DNA from: Lepidurus packardi
Lineage: Eukaryota; Arthropoda; Branchiopoda; Notostraca; Triopsidae
Assembly (NCBI GenBank): GCA_023053545.1
Contig: JAKZAN010000005.1
Span: 124,001-188,000, forward strand
DNA length: 64,000 nt
Direction of reading: 5' to 3'
Below the pieces are notes generated by a model. That model worked only from the letters and a program-made list of their open reading frames with translations, did no database searches and was not told where the DNA came from. Made by a program: the position numbers and the translations under genes. How positions within the stretch are numbered: the stretch's first letter is position 1; every line of letters begins with the position of its first letter. Shown in pieces: positions 34,691-46,099 of this stretch.

Positions 34691-37600
34691 AATTAAGGAA
34701 TTAATTTAGTCGGTAAGGAATTAATTCAGTCCGTAAGGAATTAATTCAGTCCGTAAGGAATTAATTCAGTCCGTAAGGAACTAATTAAGTCCGAAAGGAA
34801 TTAATTCAGTCCGTAAGGAACTAATTCAGTCCGTAAGGAATTAATTCAGTCCGTAAGGATTTAATTCAGTCCGTAAGGTATTAATTCAGTCCGTAAGGAA
34901 TTAATTAAGGAATTAATTTAGTCGGTAAGGAATTAATTCAGTCCGTAAGGAATTAATTCAGTCCGTAAGGAATTAATTCAGTCCGTAAGGAACTAATTCA
35001 GTCCGTAAGGAACTAATTAAGTCCGAAATGAATTAATTCAGTCCGTATGAAATTAATTCAGTCCGTAATCGACTAATTAAGTCCGAAATGAATTAATTCA
35101 GTCCGTATGAATTTAATTCAGTCCGTAAGGAATTAATTAAGGAATTAATTTAGTCGGTAAGGAATTAATTCAGTCCGTAAGGAATTATTTCCGTCCGTAC
35201 TTAATTAATTAATTCATTCCTTACGGAATTAATTAAGTCCATAAGGAATTAATTCAATCCGTAAGGAATTAATTCAGTCCGTAAGGAATTAATTCAGTCC
35301 GTAAGGAAATAATTCAGTACGTAAGGAAATAATTCAGTCCGTAAGTAATTAATTCAGTCCGTATGAAATTAATTCAGTCCGTAAGGAATTAATTAAGGAA
35401 ATAATTCAGTCCGTAAGGAATTAATTCAGTCCGCAAGGAATTAATTCAGTCCGTAAGGAATAACTTCAGTTCGTAAGGAAATAATTCAGTCCGTAATGGA
35501 TTAATTAAGTCCGTAATGAATTAATTCAGTCCGCAAGGAATTAATAAAATCACTACGGAATTAATTCAGACCGTAAGGAATTAATTAAGTACGTAAGGAA
35601 TTAATTAAGTCCGAAAGGAATAAATTCAGTCCGTAAGGAATTAATTCAGTCCGTAAGGAATTAATTCAGTCCGTAAGGGATTAATTCAGTCCGTAAGGAA
35701 TAAGTTCATTACGTAAGGAATTAATTCAGTCCGTAATCGACTAATTAAGTCCGAAATGAATTAATTCAGTCCGTATGAAATTAATTCAGTCCGTAAGGAA
35801 TTAATTAAGGAATTAATTTAGTCGGTAAGGAATTAATTCAGTCCGTAAGGAATTAATTCAGTCCGTAAAGAATTAATTCCGTCCGTAAGGAATTAATTAG
35901 GTCCGTAAGGAATTAATTCAGTCCGTAAGGAATTAATTCAGTCCGTAATGAATTAATTCAGTCCGTAAGGAATTAATTTAGTCCGTAAGGAATTAATTAA
36001 GTCCGTAAGGAATTAATTAAGTCCGTAAGGAATTAGTTAAGTCCGTAAGGATTTAATTCAGTCCGTAAGGTATTAATTCAATCCGTAAGGAATTAATTCA
36101 GTCCGTAAGGAAATAATTCAGTACGTAAGGAAATAATTCAGTCCGTAAGTAATTAATTCAGTCCGTATGAAATTAATTCAGTCCGTAAGGAATTAATTAA
36201 GGAAATTATTCAGTCCGTAAGGAATTAATTCAGTCCGCAAGGAATTAATTCAGTCCGTAAGGAATAACTTCAATTCGTAAGGAAATAATTCAGTCCGTAA
36301 TGGATTAATTAAGTCCGTAATGAATTAATTCAGTCCGCAAGGAATTAATAAAATCACTACGGAATTAATTCAGACCGTAAGGAATTAATTAAGTCCGAAA
36401 GGAATAAATTCAGTCCGTAAGGAATTAATTAAGTACGTAAGGAACTAATTCAGTCCGTAAGGAATTAATTCAGTCCGTAAGGAATTAATTCAGTCCGTAA
36501 GGAAATAATTCAGTCCGTAAGGAATAAGTTCATTTCGTAAGGAATTAATTCAGTCCGTAATCGACTAATTAAGTCCGAAATGAATTAATTCAGGCCGTAT
36601 GAAATTAATTCAGTCCGTAAGGAATTAATTAAGGAATTAATTTAGTCGGTAAGGAATTAATTCAGTCCGTAAGGAATTAATTCAGTCCGTAAGGAATTAA
36701 TTCAGTCCGTATGAAATTAATTCAGTCCGTAAGGAATTAATTAAGGAAATAATTCAGTCCGTAAGGAATTAATTCAGTCCGCAAGGAATTAATTCAGTCC
36801 GTAAGGAATAACTTCAGTTCGTAAGGAAATAATTCAGTCCGTAATGGATTAATTAAGTCCGTAATGAATTAATTCAGTCCGCAAGGAATTAATAAAATCA
36901 CTACGGAATTAATTCAGACCGTAAGGAATTAATTAAGTACGTAAGGAATTAATTAAGTCCGAAAGGAATAAATTCAGTCCGTAAGGAATTAATTCAGTCC
37001 GTAAGGAATTAATTCAGTCCGTAAGGGATTAATTCAGTCCGTAAGGAATAAGTTCATTACGTAAGGAATTAATTCAGTCCGTAATCGACTAATTAAGTCC
37101 GAAATGAATTAATTCAGTCCGTATGAAATTAATTCAGTCCGTAAGGAATTAATTAAGGAATTAATTTAGTCGGTAAGGAATTAATTCAGTCCGTAAGGAA
37201 TTAATTCAGTCCGTAAAGAATTAATTCCGTCCGTAAGGAATTAATTAGGTCCGTAAGGAATTAATTCAGTCCGTAAGGAATTAATTCAGTCCGTAATGAA
37301 TTAATTCAGTCCGTAAGGAATTAATTTAGTCCGTAAGGAATTAATTAAGTCCGTAAGGAATTAATTAAGTCCGTAAGGAATTAGTTAAGTCCGTAAGGAT
37401 TTAATTCAGTCCGTAAGGTATTAATTCAATCCGTAAGGAATTAATTCAGTCCGTAAGGAAATAATTCAGTACGTAAGGAAATAATTCAGTCCGTAAGTAA
37501 TTAATTCAGTCCGTATGAAATTAATTCAGTCCGTAAGGAATTAATTAAGGAAATTATTCAGTCCGTAAGGAATTAATTCAGTCCGCAAGGAATTAATTCA

Positions 37601-40600
37601 GTCCGTAAGGAATAACTTCAGTTCGTAAGGAAATAATTCAGTCCGTAATGGATTAATTAAGTCCGTAATGAATTAATTCAGTCCGCAAGGAATTAATAAA
37701 ATCACTACGGAATTAATTCAGACCGTAAGGAATTAATTAAGTCCGAAAGGAATAAATTCAGTCCGTAAGGAATTAATTAAGTACGTAAGGAACTAATTCA
37801 GTCCGTAAGGAATTAATTCAGTCCGTAAGGAATTAATTCAGTCCGTAAGGAAATAATTCAGTCCGTAAGGAATAAGTTCATTTCGTAAGGAATTAATTCA
37901 GTCCGTAATCGACTAATTAAGTCCGAAATGAATTAATTCAGGCCGTATGAAATTAATTCAGTCCGTAAGGAATTAATTAAGGAATTAATTAGGTCCGTAA
38001 GGAATTAATTCAGTCCGTAAGGAATTAATTCAGTCCGTAATGAATTAATTCAGTCCGTAAGGAATTAATTTAGTCCGTAAGGAATTAATTAAGTCCGTAA
38101 GGAATTAATTAAGTCCGTAAGGAATTAGTTAAGTCCGTAAGGATTTAATTCAGTCCGTAAGGTATTAATTCAATCCGTAAGGAATTAATTCAGTCCGTAA
38201 GGAAATAATTCAGTCCGTAAGTAATTAATTCAGTCCGTATGAAATTAATTCTGTCCGTAAGGAATTAATTAAGGAAATTATTCAGTCCGTAAGGAATTAA
38301 TTCAGTCCGCAAGGAATTAATTCAGTCCGTAAGGAATAACTTCAGTTCGTAAGGAAATAATTCAGTCCGTAATGGATTAATTAAGTCCGTAATGAATTAA
38401 TTCAGTCCGCAAGGAATTAATAAAATCACTACGGAATTAATTCAGACCGTAAGGAATTAATTAAGTCCGAAAGGAATAAATTCAGTCCGTAAGGAATTAA
38501 TTAAGTACGTAAGGAACTAATTCAGTCCGTAAGGAATTAATTCAGTCCGTAAGGAATTAATTCAGTCCGTAAGGAAATAATTCAGTCCGTAAGGAATAAG
38601 TTCATTTCGTAAGGAATTAATTCAGTCCGTAATCGACTAATTAAGTCCGAAATGAATTAATTCAGGCCGTATGAAATTAATTCAGTCCGTAAGGAATTAA
38701 TTAAGGAATTAATTTAGTCGGTAAGGAATTAATTCAGTCCGTAAGGAATTAATTCAGTCCGTAAGGAATTAATTCAGTCCGTAAGGAATTAATTCAGTCC
38801 GTAAGGAACTAATTAAGTCCGAAAGGAATTAATTCAGTCCGTAAGGAACTAATTAAGTCCGAAATGAATTAATTCAGTCCGTATGAAATTAATTCAGTCC
38901 GTAATCGACTAATTAAGTCCGAAATGAATTAATTCAGTCCGTATGAAATTAATTCAGTCCGTAAGGAATTAATTAAGGAATTAATTTAGTCGGTAAGGAA
39001 TTAATTCAGTCCGTAAGGAATTATTTCCGTCCGTACTTAATTAATTAATTCATTCCTTACGGAATTAATTAAGTCCATAAGGAATTAATTCAGTCCGTAA
39101 GGAATTAATTCAGTCCGTAAGGAACTAATTAAGTCCGAAAGGAATTAATTCAGTCCGTAAGGAACTAATTCAGTCCGTAAGGAATTAATTCAGTCCGTAA
39201 GTTATTAATTCAGTCCGTAATCGACTAATTAAGTCCGAAATGAATTAATTCAGTCCGTATGAAATTAATTCAGTCCGTAAGGAACTAATTAATGAATTAA
39301 TTCAGTCCGTAAGGAATTAATTAAGGAATTAATTCAGTCCGTAAGGAATTAATTCAGTCCGTAAGGAATTAATTCAGTCCGTAAGGTATTAATTCAGTCC
39401 GTAAGGAATTAATTCAGTCCGTAAGGAATTAATTCAGTCCGTAAGGAATAAGTTCAGTACGTAAGGAATTAATTCAGTCCGTAAGGAATTATTTCAGTCC
39501 GTAATTAATTAATTCATTCCTTACGGAATTAATTAAGTCCATAAGGAATTAATTCAGTCTGTAAGGATTTAATTAAGTCCGTAATGAATTAATTCAGTCC
39601 GAAATCGATTAATTAAGTCCGTAACGAATTAATTCAGTCCGTAAGGAATTAATTCAGTCCGTAAGGAATTAATTCAGTCCGTAAGGAATAAATTCAGTCC
39701 GTAAGGAATAAATTCAGTCCGTAAGGAATTAATTCAGTCCGTAAAGAATTAATTCAGTCCGAAATCGATTAATTAAGTCCGTAATGAATTAATTCAGTCC
39801 GTAAGGAATTAATTCAGTCCGTAAGGAATTAATTCAGTCCGTAAGGAATAAATTCAGTCCGTAAGGAATTAATTCAGTCCGTAAGGAATTATTTCAGTCC
39901 GTAATTAATTAATTCATTACTTACTGAATAAATTAAGTCCATAAGGAATTAATTCAGTCTGTAAGGATTTAATTACGTCCGTAATGAATTAATTCAGTCC
40001 GAAATCGATTAATTAAGTCCGTAATGAATTAATTCAGTCCGTAAGGAATTAATTCAGTCCGAAGGAATTAATTCAATCCGTAAGGAATTAATTCAGTCCG
40101 TAAGGAATTAATTCAGTCCGAAATCGATTAATTAAGTCCGTAATGAATTAATTCAGTCCGTAAGGAATTAATTCAGTCCGTAAGGAATTAATTCAGTCCG
40201 TAAGGAATAAATTCAGTCCGTAAGGAATTAATTCAGTTCGTAAGGTATTAATTCAGTCCGTAAGGAATTAATTCAGTCCGTAAGGAATAACTTCAGTACG
40301 TAAGGAAATAATTCAGTCCGTAATTTATTAATTAAGTCCGTAATGAATTAATTTGATACGTAAGGAATTAATAAAATCCGTACGGAATTAATTCATTCCG
40401 TAATAAATTAATTCAGTCCGTAAGGAATTAATTCAGTCCGTAAGGAAATATTTCAGTCCGTAATTAATTCATTCATTCCTTACGGAATTAATTAAGTCCA
40501 TAATGAATTAATTCAGTCCGTAAGGAATTAATTCAGTCCGTAAGGAATTAATTAAATCCGTAAAGAATTAATTCCGTCCGTAAGGAATTAATTAGGTCCG

Positions 40601-41248
40601 TAAGGAATTAATTCAGTCCGTAAGGAATTAATTCAGTCCGTAATGAATTAATTCAGTCCGTAAGGAATTAATTTAGTCCGTAAGGAATTAATTAAGTCCG
40701 TAAGGAATTAATTAAGTCCGTAAGGAATTAATTAAGTCCGTAAGGAATTAGTTAAGTCCGTAAGGATTTAATTCAGTCCGTAAGGTATTAATTCAATCCG
40801 TAAGGAATTAATTCAGTCCGTAAGGAAATAATTCAGTACGTAAGGAAATAATTCAGTCCGTAAGTAATTAATTCAGTCCGTATGAAATTAATTCAGTCCG
40901 TAAGGAATTAATTAAGGAAATAATTCAGTCCGTAAGGAATTAATTCAGTCCGTATGAAATTAATTCAGTCCGTAAGGAATTAATTAAGGAAATAATTCAG
41001 TCCGTAAGGAATTAATTCAGTCCGCAAGGAATTAATTCAGTCCGTAAGGAATAACTTCAGTTCGTAAGGAAATAATTCAGTCCGTAATGGATTAATTAAG
41101 TCCGTAATGAATTAATTCAGTCCGCAAGGAATTAATAAAATCACTACGGAATTAATTCAGACCGTAAGGAATTAATTAAGTACGTAAGGAATTAATTAAG
41201 TCCGAAAGGAATAAATTCAGTCCGTAAGGAATTAATTAAGTACGTAAG
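34691..41248 (+). repeat. 20-bp satellite array, plus orientation, second subfamily
   Basis: From about 34.69 kb the 39-bp dimer disappears and other marker units dominate: ggaattaattaaggaatt, gtccgtaatcgactaatt, gtccgaaatgaatt, ccgtatgaaatt and aatcactacgg. The aatcactacgg marker occurs at 35551, 36355, 36899, 37703, 38427 and 41142; the spacing 804-544-804 reveals a 1,348-bp higher-order unit present twice. Units in reverse orientation (attcattccttacgg) appear near 35205, 39045, 39508 and 40470. Gene-free. The array ends at tacgtaag, where the Gypsy LTR begins. Confidence 0.96.
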
Positions 41249-41469
41249 TGTTATGAAGCAGAGTCAGCAGTATAGTAGTCGCAAAGTAAAGGGGTAAGCC
41301 AAGTAGAGTGCAGGGAAGTCAATATGAGAGAAAGTGAGGCAAGCAGTAAACTGATAGTGCGTTGGTTGAAGGTTCAATGCTGACTGTGTGTATTGACAGG
41401 GTGCACCGGCTCCATACTGTCTAACAGAGCCATCTGTTACAGGGTACAACTTATAATGGAAACATAACA
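41249..41469 (-). repeat. Gypsy 3' LTR
   Basis: This is a 221-bp repeat, on the plus strand tgttatgaag ... aacataaca. It matches 45879-46099 except for three substitutions. On the minus strand it is the downstream LTR, and its outer end abuts satellite directly. An 89-codon frame over this LTR and the internal edge is not a gene. Confidence 0.95.
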
Positions 41470-41483
41470 AATTCCTCCCCCGT
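41470..41483 (-). other. Gypsy polypurine tract
   Basis: On the minus strand acgggggaggaatt lies immediately before the 3' LTR. That is the expected place and composition for the plus-strand primer of an LTR retrotransposon. Confidence 0.7.
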
Positions 41484-41538
41484 AACTGAAAAACCCCCAA
41501 ATGATACACCCACGACCGTTTACAAAACAACACATCAT

Positions 41539-43310
41539 TTAAGTGTAATCTAGCTTCTTCGAGCTGTTCTTCAATCGTTCCGAACGTCTGGGTTCCACCG
41601 GATTGTTAGGCAACCGGATGCGGGGAACGGGCGCCTCTGGTGACTTCTGCTGCGACTGAGGCTCAACTGGAACCGCAGGCGGACCATCAAACACCTTCTC
41701 AGGGGCCGCCACCTGGTCTGCTTGAGGAGCAATCTGTTCAAACAAAGGCTTATTAGTATGCGGAGCTGAAGGCTGGACGGCTTGGGGAAATGGTGGACGG
41801 AACACTTCGACGACCGCTTCGTCCAGCTCGTTTCCTTCGTCGCTTCTTCTTATCTGGTCCCAATGGCGCTTCACAAGCGAGTCTCCTACTCGGACTTCGT
41901 AAAGGTACTTTCCGAGACGCCGGGCAATCATGGCCTGTTGCCACTTGGGGTAACCTTTGCGGAAATCCCGAACCATGACCGGGTCTCCTTGGGAATATTC
42001 GGCGCTAGACGTAGGAGACGGAACGTCGAAAGCAGTGGGTTTGCTTGGCAGAAGTAGGTCCAGCTTGGTTCTGGGGGAATAGTCCAACAAAACTTCTGCT
42101 TGACATTTCCCCGTGGAAGCGTGCTGTGTTGTGCGATAACCGAAGAGAAATCTTGACAGTTTCGCTTGTAGTGACAAGGAATCTTGGCTAGCTTTGCGTA
42201 GGCTGGTTTTTAGGGATTGGACGAAACGTTCGGCTAGCCCATTCGTCTGGGGATGGTAAGGCGCCCCCATCAAATGGCTAATCCCATTCTGCTTGACAAA
42301 AACCGCCATTTCCTCTGACGTAAACTGAGGCCCGTTATCGGTCACGAGCTCGGAAGGCAGCCCAAAACGCGCAAAAATGGAGCGCAAGATTTCAATCGTC
42401 GCTTCCGTTGTAGTAGTGTGGACCAGAAAGGCTTCTGGCCATTTGGTGTAAGCGTCCATGAGCAAAAATATCATTTTTCCCTCTATAGGGCCCGCAAAGT
42501 CTGCGTGTAAACGTTGCCATGGTCCTTTGGGAGTTGGCCAAGCAGCATTTTTGAGTTGGTTTGGGGATCGCACTGCTACCTTGCATTGAGGACATTTTCC
42601 AACCAACCTAGTTATCTCTTGATCCATTGCAGGCCACCAAAATTTATTCCGTGCCATGGATTTGGTGCGTGCAATACCAGTATGTCCTTCGTGCAATAAG
42701 GTAAGGACATCGTTACGTAACGTTGAAGGAACTACGACACGACGTCCCCAGAGGATGGCGTCGTTTTCCAGCGACAACTCAAAACGCCGCATGTGAAACG
42801 GTTTTAATTCAACAGGAATCTTACCGGTCTTCCAACCACTCTTAACGAAACCTTGAACTTGGCCGAGTAGTGGATCCTGCTTTTGTTCTCGCAATAATTT
42901 TTCGAACGTAAGGGGTAAGCCCTCCAAAATTCCTAGGTTACAACAACTGGCAGCCATGGCCGCATAATCCACGGAGGTGTAGGGTAATGGTGATCTTGAG
43001 AGGGTATCCGCATTTGCGTTTTCTTCCGACCGACGAAATTCCATTTCGTACGTGTAGGCCGTCAGTTTTAAAGCCCAACGTTGCATACGTGCTGCAGCAA
43101 TTGCGGAAACTCCAGATTTGGGACCCAAGATCGAGAGCAACGGTTTATGGTCCGTGACCAGTGTAAAACTCCTCCCGAACAAATAGTCGTGGAATCGCGA
43201 AACCCCAAAAATGATGGCAAGAGCTTCGCGCTCGATTTGGGAGTAGTTTCTCTCAGCTTTCGACAGTGTTTTGGAGGCATACGCAACAGGACGCTCGTCT
43301 CCATTTGGAA
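41539..43310 (-). pseudogene. Gypsy pol: RNase H C-terminus and integrase
   Basis: The minus-strand frame is open from about 43310 (first ATG 43182) to TAA at 41539. It begins inside RNase H (LFGRSFTLVTDHKPLL; RRSEENANADTLSR). The integrase zinc domain is HEGHTGIARTKSMARNKFWW ... CPQCK (about 42580-42690). The catalytic core has D in HADFAGP (about 42505), D in VTDNGPQFTS (about 42340) and E in NGLAERF (about 42230). A basic, proline-rich C-terminus (ending SERLKNSSKKLDYT) replaces any chromodomain; none is seen. The preceding RT piece is in another frame because of a single-base change near 43309. All catalytic residues are present. Confidence 0.92.
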
Positions 43311-44745
43311 TCGATGTGACAAGACAGCAGCGACTCCTACGGACGACGCGTCACACTCTAAGCGAATCGGCAAAGTCGGGTCATAGTGACACAGAACCTG
43401 CTGGGAGCTGAGATTTTGCTTCAGTCTTTTCCAAGCTTCTTCTTGAGGATGTCCCCAATGAAAAATACAACCTTGTCGGGTCAGTGCGGTCAATGGTTCC
43501 GCCAGTGTGGCTAAATTTTTTATAAACTTCCCATAATACTGAACCAAGCCCAGGAAGGATTTGATGTCTTTTGCATTCTTGGGCTTGGGCGCTTCTGAAA
43601 CGGCACGTACTTTCGACGGGTCTGTTTTCAATCCGTCTGCAGAAACAATGATCCCCAGATATGGTACTTCAGTCCGTCCGAAAAAGCATTTGGACAAATC
43701 TAATCTAACATTGGCCTCTTGCAGCCGTTTAAGAACTTCCTCTGCCCGTTTTTTGTGTTCTTCCTTCGTAGTCCCGGATACAAGTATGTCATCCAGGTAG
43801 CATTTAACAAAGGGCAGGTCACGAACTAATTCATCCATGAATTTTTGGAACTTCGCTGGAGCAGAAGCAATTCCGAATGGTAACCTGCAGTATTGATATA
43901 AACCCCACTGGGTGTTGATTGTTGTCAACGGTTGGGATTCAGTGGCAAGGGAAAGCTGTAAATAAGCTTGCGAAAGATCCAACTTACTAAAGAAGGCTCC
44001 GCCTTCTAAATTAGCGAAAAGATCCGCTGGTTTTGGTAGAGGATACTGGTCGATTAAGAGTTCGGGGTTTACGGACATTTTGTAATCTCCGCAGATACGA
44101 AAATGACCATTAGGTTTTGGGACTACTACGATTGGTGCAGCCCAATCGCTATAATCGACTTTCTTTATTATTCCGTCAGCTTCTAACCGATCAAGTTCCT
44201 TTTTTACTGGTTCACGTAAGGCATAAGGAAGGGAACGCGGTCTGTTAAAGCGAGGAATAGCCGAAGGCTTCAAATCTAATTTGACCTCCGCAATTGGTGT
44301 TGTTCGAAAGTCCAAGGATTCAAACAACGGAGCGTATTGCGCACGGAGGCGCTCCGGAGAACAAAGCTGTCCTCGAAACTCCAGGGTGTTAACGCGGGCA
44401 GAAGCAAATAAGCTTCCGATCTCGGCGTCAATTCCGAACTGTTTAAGGATGTCACGACCCAGCACCGGATCCCACGGCAGGTCAACCACTCCGAGGTCGA
44501 CTGCCAATGTAGTGCCCTGAAGGCTTAAAGGCATATTGACTTTGCCGATAATTGGTACACCATGACCAGTGAACGCATTTACCCTAACTTCGGGAGCCTG
44601 TAGTGACGGAGATCCCAATTGTCTCCATGTAGCTTTAGGTATTAGGGAAACGGATGAGCCTGTATCCAACTCCATTTTAACGGGTTGCCCAGCGATGCAA
44701 ACGTCAATCCAATAGGGTTCTGAGTGGCCCATTTTGGATAAAAAA
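43305..44745 (-). pseudogene. Gypsy pol: protease, reverse transcriptase, RNase H N-terminus
   Basis: The minus-strand frame is open from 44909 to 43068; homology covers about 44745 to 43309. The aspartic protease has MELDTGSSVSLI (about 44655) and the flap/tail box LGRDIL. RT has PFGIASAPAKFQKFMDEL and the catalytic YLDD at 43788-43799. RNase H starts with RLECDASSVGVAAVL. Upstream, gag is joined in another frame at an eight-A run (44740-44747, T8 on the coding strand). The first 60 or so residues of the open frame (before SKMGHSEPYW) are out-of-frame gag sequence, so ATG 44909 is not the true start. Confidence 0.9.
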
Positions 44746-45653
44746 AACAGAGCGGAGAGAGTCAAGCCTTTCGCTATAATCTTCATTGTCCGATTCTTCT
44801 TGAAGATAATGAGATTTAGCCCTGTTATCGTTTTGACTCTTCTGATTACCAGGGAAACTAATCCTTGATTCTGATGGCAACGTTGACCGACTGCGACAGA
44901 CCGCCGCAAAATGTCCCTTCTTATGGCAGGCTTTGCAGACTTGGTTTAGGGCAGGACAGTTCTTGCTGTTAGCTTTATGAGGACTGTTGCCACACCGGAA
45001 ACAATATCCCGGGGATCCAGGCCTACTCTTCTGTAGAGCGTTAACTGCGCCCGCTAAAGACATTTGCTGGGCTTTCGACTTAGCGTTTTCAAGAGACGCA
45101 GCCAATTGAAATGCCCTGTTCAACGTTAAATCCGATTCTGAGAGAAGCTTGCCTTGGACATTTACGTCATGAAGGCCTACAACGAAAGCATCTCGCAACG
45201 CGGACTCCAGGAAACTGCCAAAATTGCAGTCGCGAGACAACATGCGTAGCTCGGCAAGAAAATCCTTGAGCGATTCCCCTTGCTTCTGAGTTCTCTTATA
45301 AAAATTGAAACGTTCTGCTATTTCTATTGTCGATTCGACGAAATGTGAATTTAAGATATCGCAAATCTCTTCGAAAGATTTCGAGGTTGGCTCAGCAGGT
45401 GAACATAACTTCCAAAGCGTTTGACAAGCGAAGTCGCCAACCAATGGAAAAAACAAGCCCTCTTTTGCTCAGGGTCAACAATGCCGTTGGCGATATAAAA
45501 CTGGCAGAGTCTGCTTAAGTATATACGCCAGTTGCTATCTTGTACATAAGGTTCGATACTTCCCAAAACCCGACCAGCAGAAACCGCAGACGAAGCTGGG
45601 TTGGTTCTTGCAGCTGCGACGGATGTAGCCATGACGTCAACAGGTAACGGCAA
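44704..45653 (-). pseudogene. Gypsy gag: capsid and two zinc knuckles, frameshifted
   Basis: Two minus-strand frames make up gag. The first starts at ATG 45653 (or the better-placed ATG 45632, MATSVAAART) and encodes the capsid start, to about 45450. The second (45456-44704) carries the rest of the capsid (ERFNFYKRTQKQGESLKDFL) and two knuckles, CFRCGNSPHKANSKNC and CKACHKKGHFAAVC (about 44895-45005). The switch lies at an A6 run (45448-45453). On the coding strand this reads as an in-phase T TTT TTC heptamer, but a lost base in a homopolymer is the simpler cause. Gag forms the particle that packages element RNA. Confidence 0.88.
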
Positions 45654-45852
45654 GTCGCGAAAACGAAAAGGGAATGGAACAAAACAAAAAGAACGAGCTC
45701 ACCCGAGATGAACTGGCACGGTCAACGGCGCAGTTGAAGTTGCCTCCGGCAAGGTAGGGCAAGGAACTCAGGTGACTGCGTAGTTCGATCAGCCTCGTCA
45801 AAGCAAATCCACATGCAAAAGTCCCCAGATGACAACCGACACTGTCAAAAAA

Positions 45853-45871
45853 AATCCCATCCTCGTCGCCA
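45853..45871 (-). other. Gypsy primer binding site, tRNA-Ser type
   Basis: On the minus strand tggcgacgaggatgggatt starts 7 nt after the 5' LTR. It is complementary to the 3' end of animal tRNA-Ser(GCU) as I recall it (atcccatcctcgtcg plus CCA). Mag-like Gypsy elements use tRNA-Ser. Confidence 0.75.
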
Positions 45872-45878
45872 AAATACT

Positions 45879-46099
45879 TGTTATGAAGCAGAGTCAGCAG
45901 TATAGTAGTCGCAAAGTAAAGGGGTAAGCCAAGTAGAGTGCAGGGAAGTCAATATGAGAGAAAGTGAGGCAAGCAGTAAACTGATAGTACGTAGGTTGAA
46001 GGTTCAATGGTGACTGTGTGTATTGACAGGGTGCACCGGCTCCATACTGTCTAACAGAGCCATCTGTTACAGGGTACAACTTATAATGGAAACATAACA
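45879..46099 (-). repeat. Gypsy 5' LTR
   Basis: This is the upstream LTR on the minus strand, 221 bp, differing from the 3' copy at three positions in its middle (gtgcgttgg versus gtacgtagg; atgctgac versus atggtgac). Its outer end abuts mag-like gag sequence. Transcription would start here and run leftward toward the 24-kb satellite array. Confidence 0.95.

Larger units (their letters stand above)
41249..46099 (-). mobile_element. Ty3/Gypsy LTR retrotransposon, minus strand, nearly complete
   Basis: The 4.85-kb element is flanked by two 221-bp direct LTRs (TG...CA) that differ at three positions. On the minus strand the order is LTR, tRNA-Ser-type primer site, gag with two zinc knuckles, protease, RT, RNase H, integrase, polypurine tract, LTR. 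There is no env frame. Three frame changes (about 45450, 44740 and 43309) break an otherwise continuous gag-pol. The right flank (acaaaccactac) is the gag gene of the mag-like element found whole at 56189, so it inserted there. The left flank is satellite (tacgtaag), with no target-site duplication, so the rest of the mag-like fragment has been lost or exchanged. Confidence 0.95.

Noticed and set aside
16962-41248. CRISPR-like regular short repeats
   Set aside because: The 20-bp units are head-to-tail with no spacers and lie among animal retroelements; this is a satellite.
41264-41533. 89-codon minus-strand ORF over the Gypsy 3' LTR
   Set aside because: It is built from LTR and polypurine-tract sequence; a related frame recurs in the other LTR, as expected of a repeat, without coding features.
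41539-42100. Possible env or chromodomain at the end of the Gypsy pol
   Set aside because: The C-terminus is basic and proline-rich, and there is no signal peptide, membrane segment or aromatic-cage pattern; no room remains for env.
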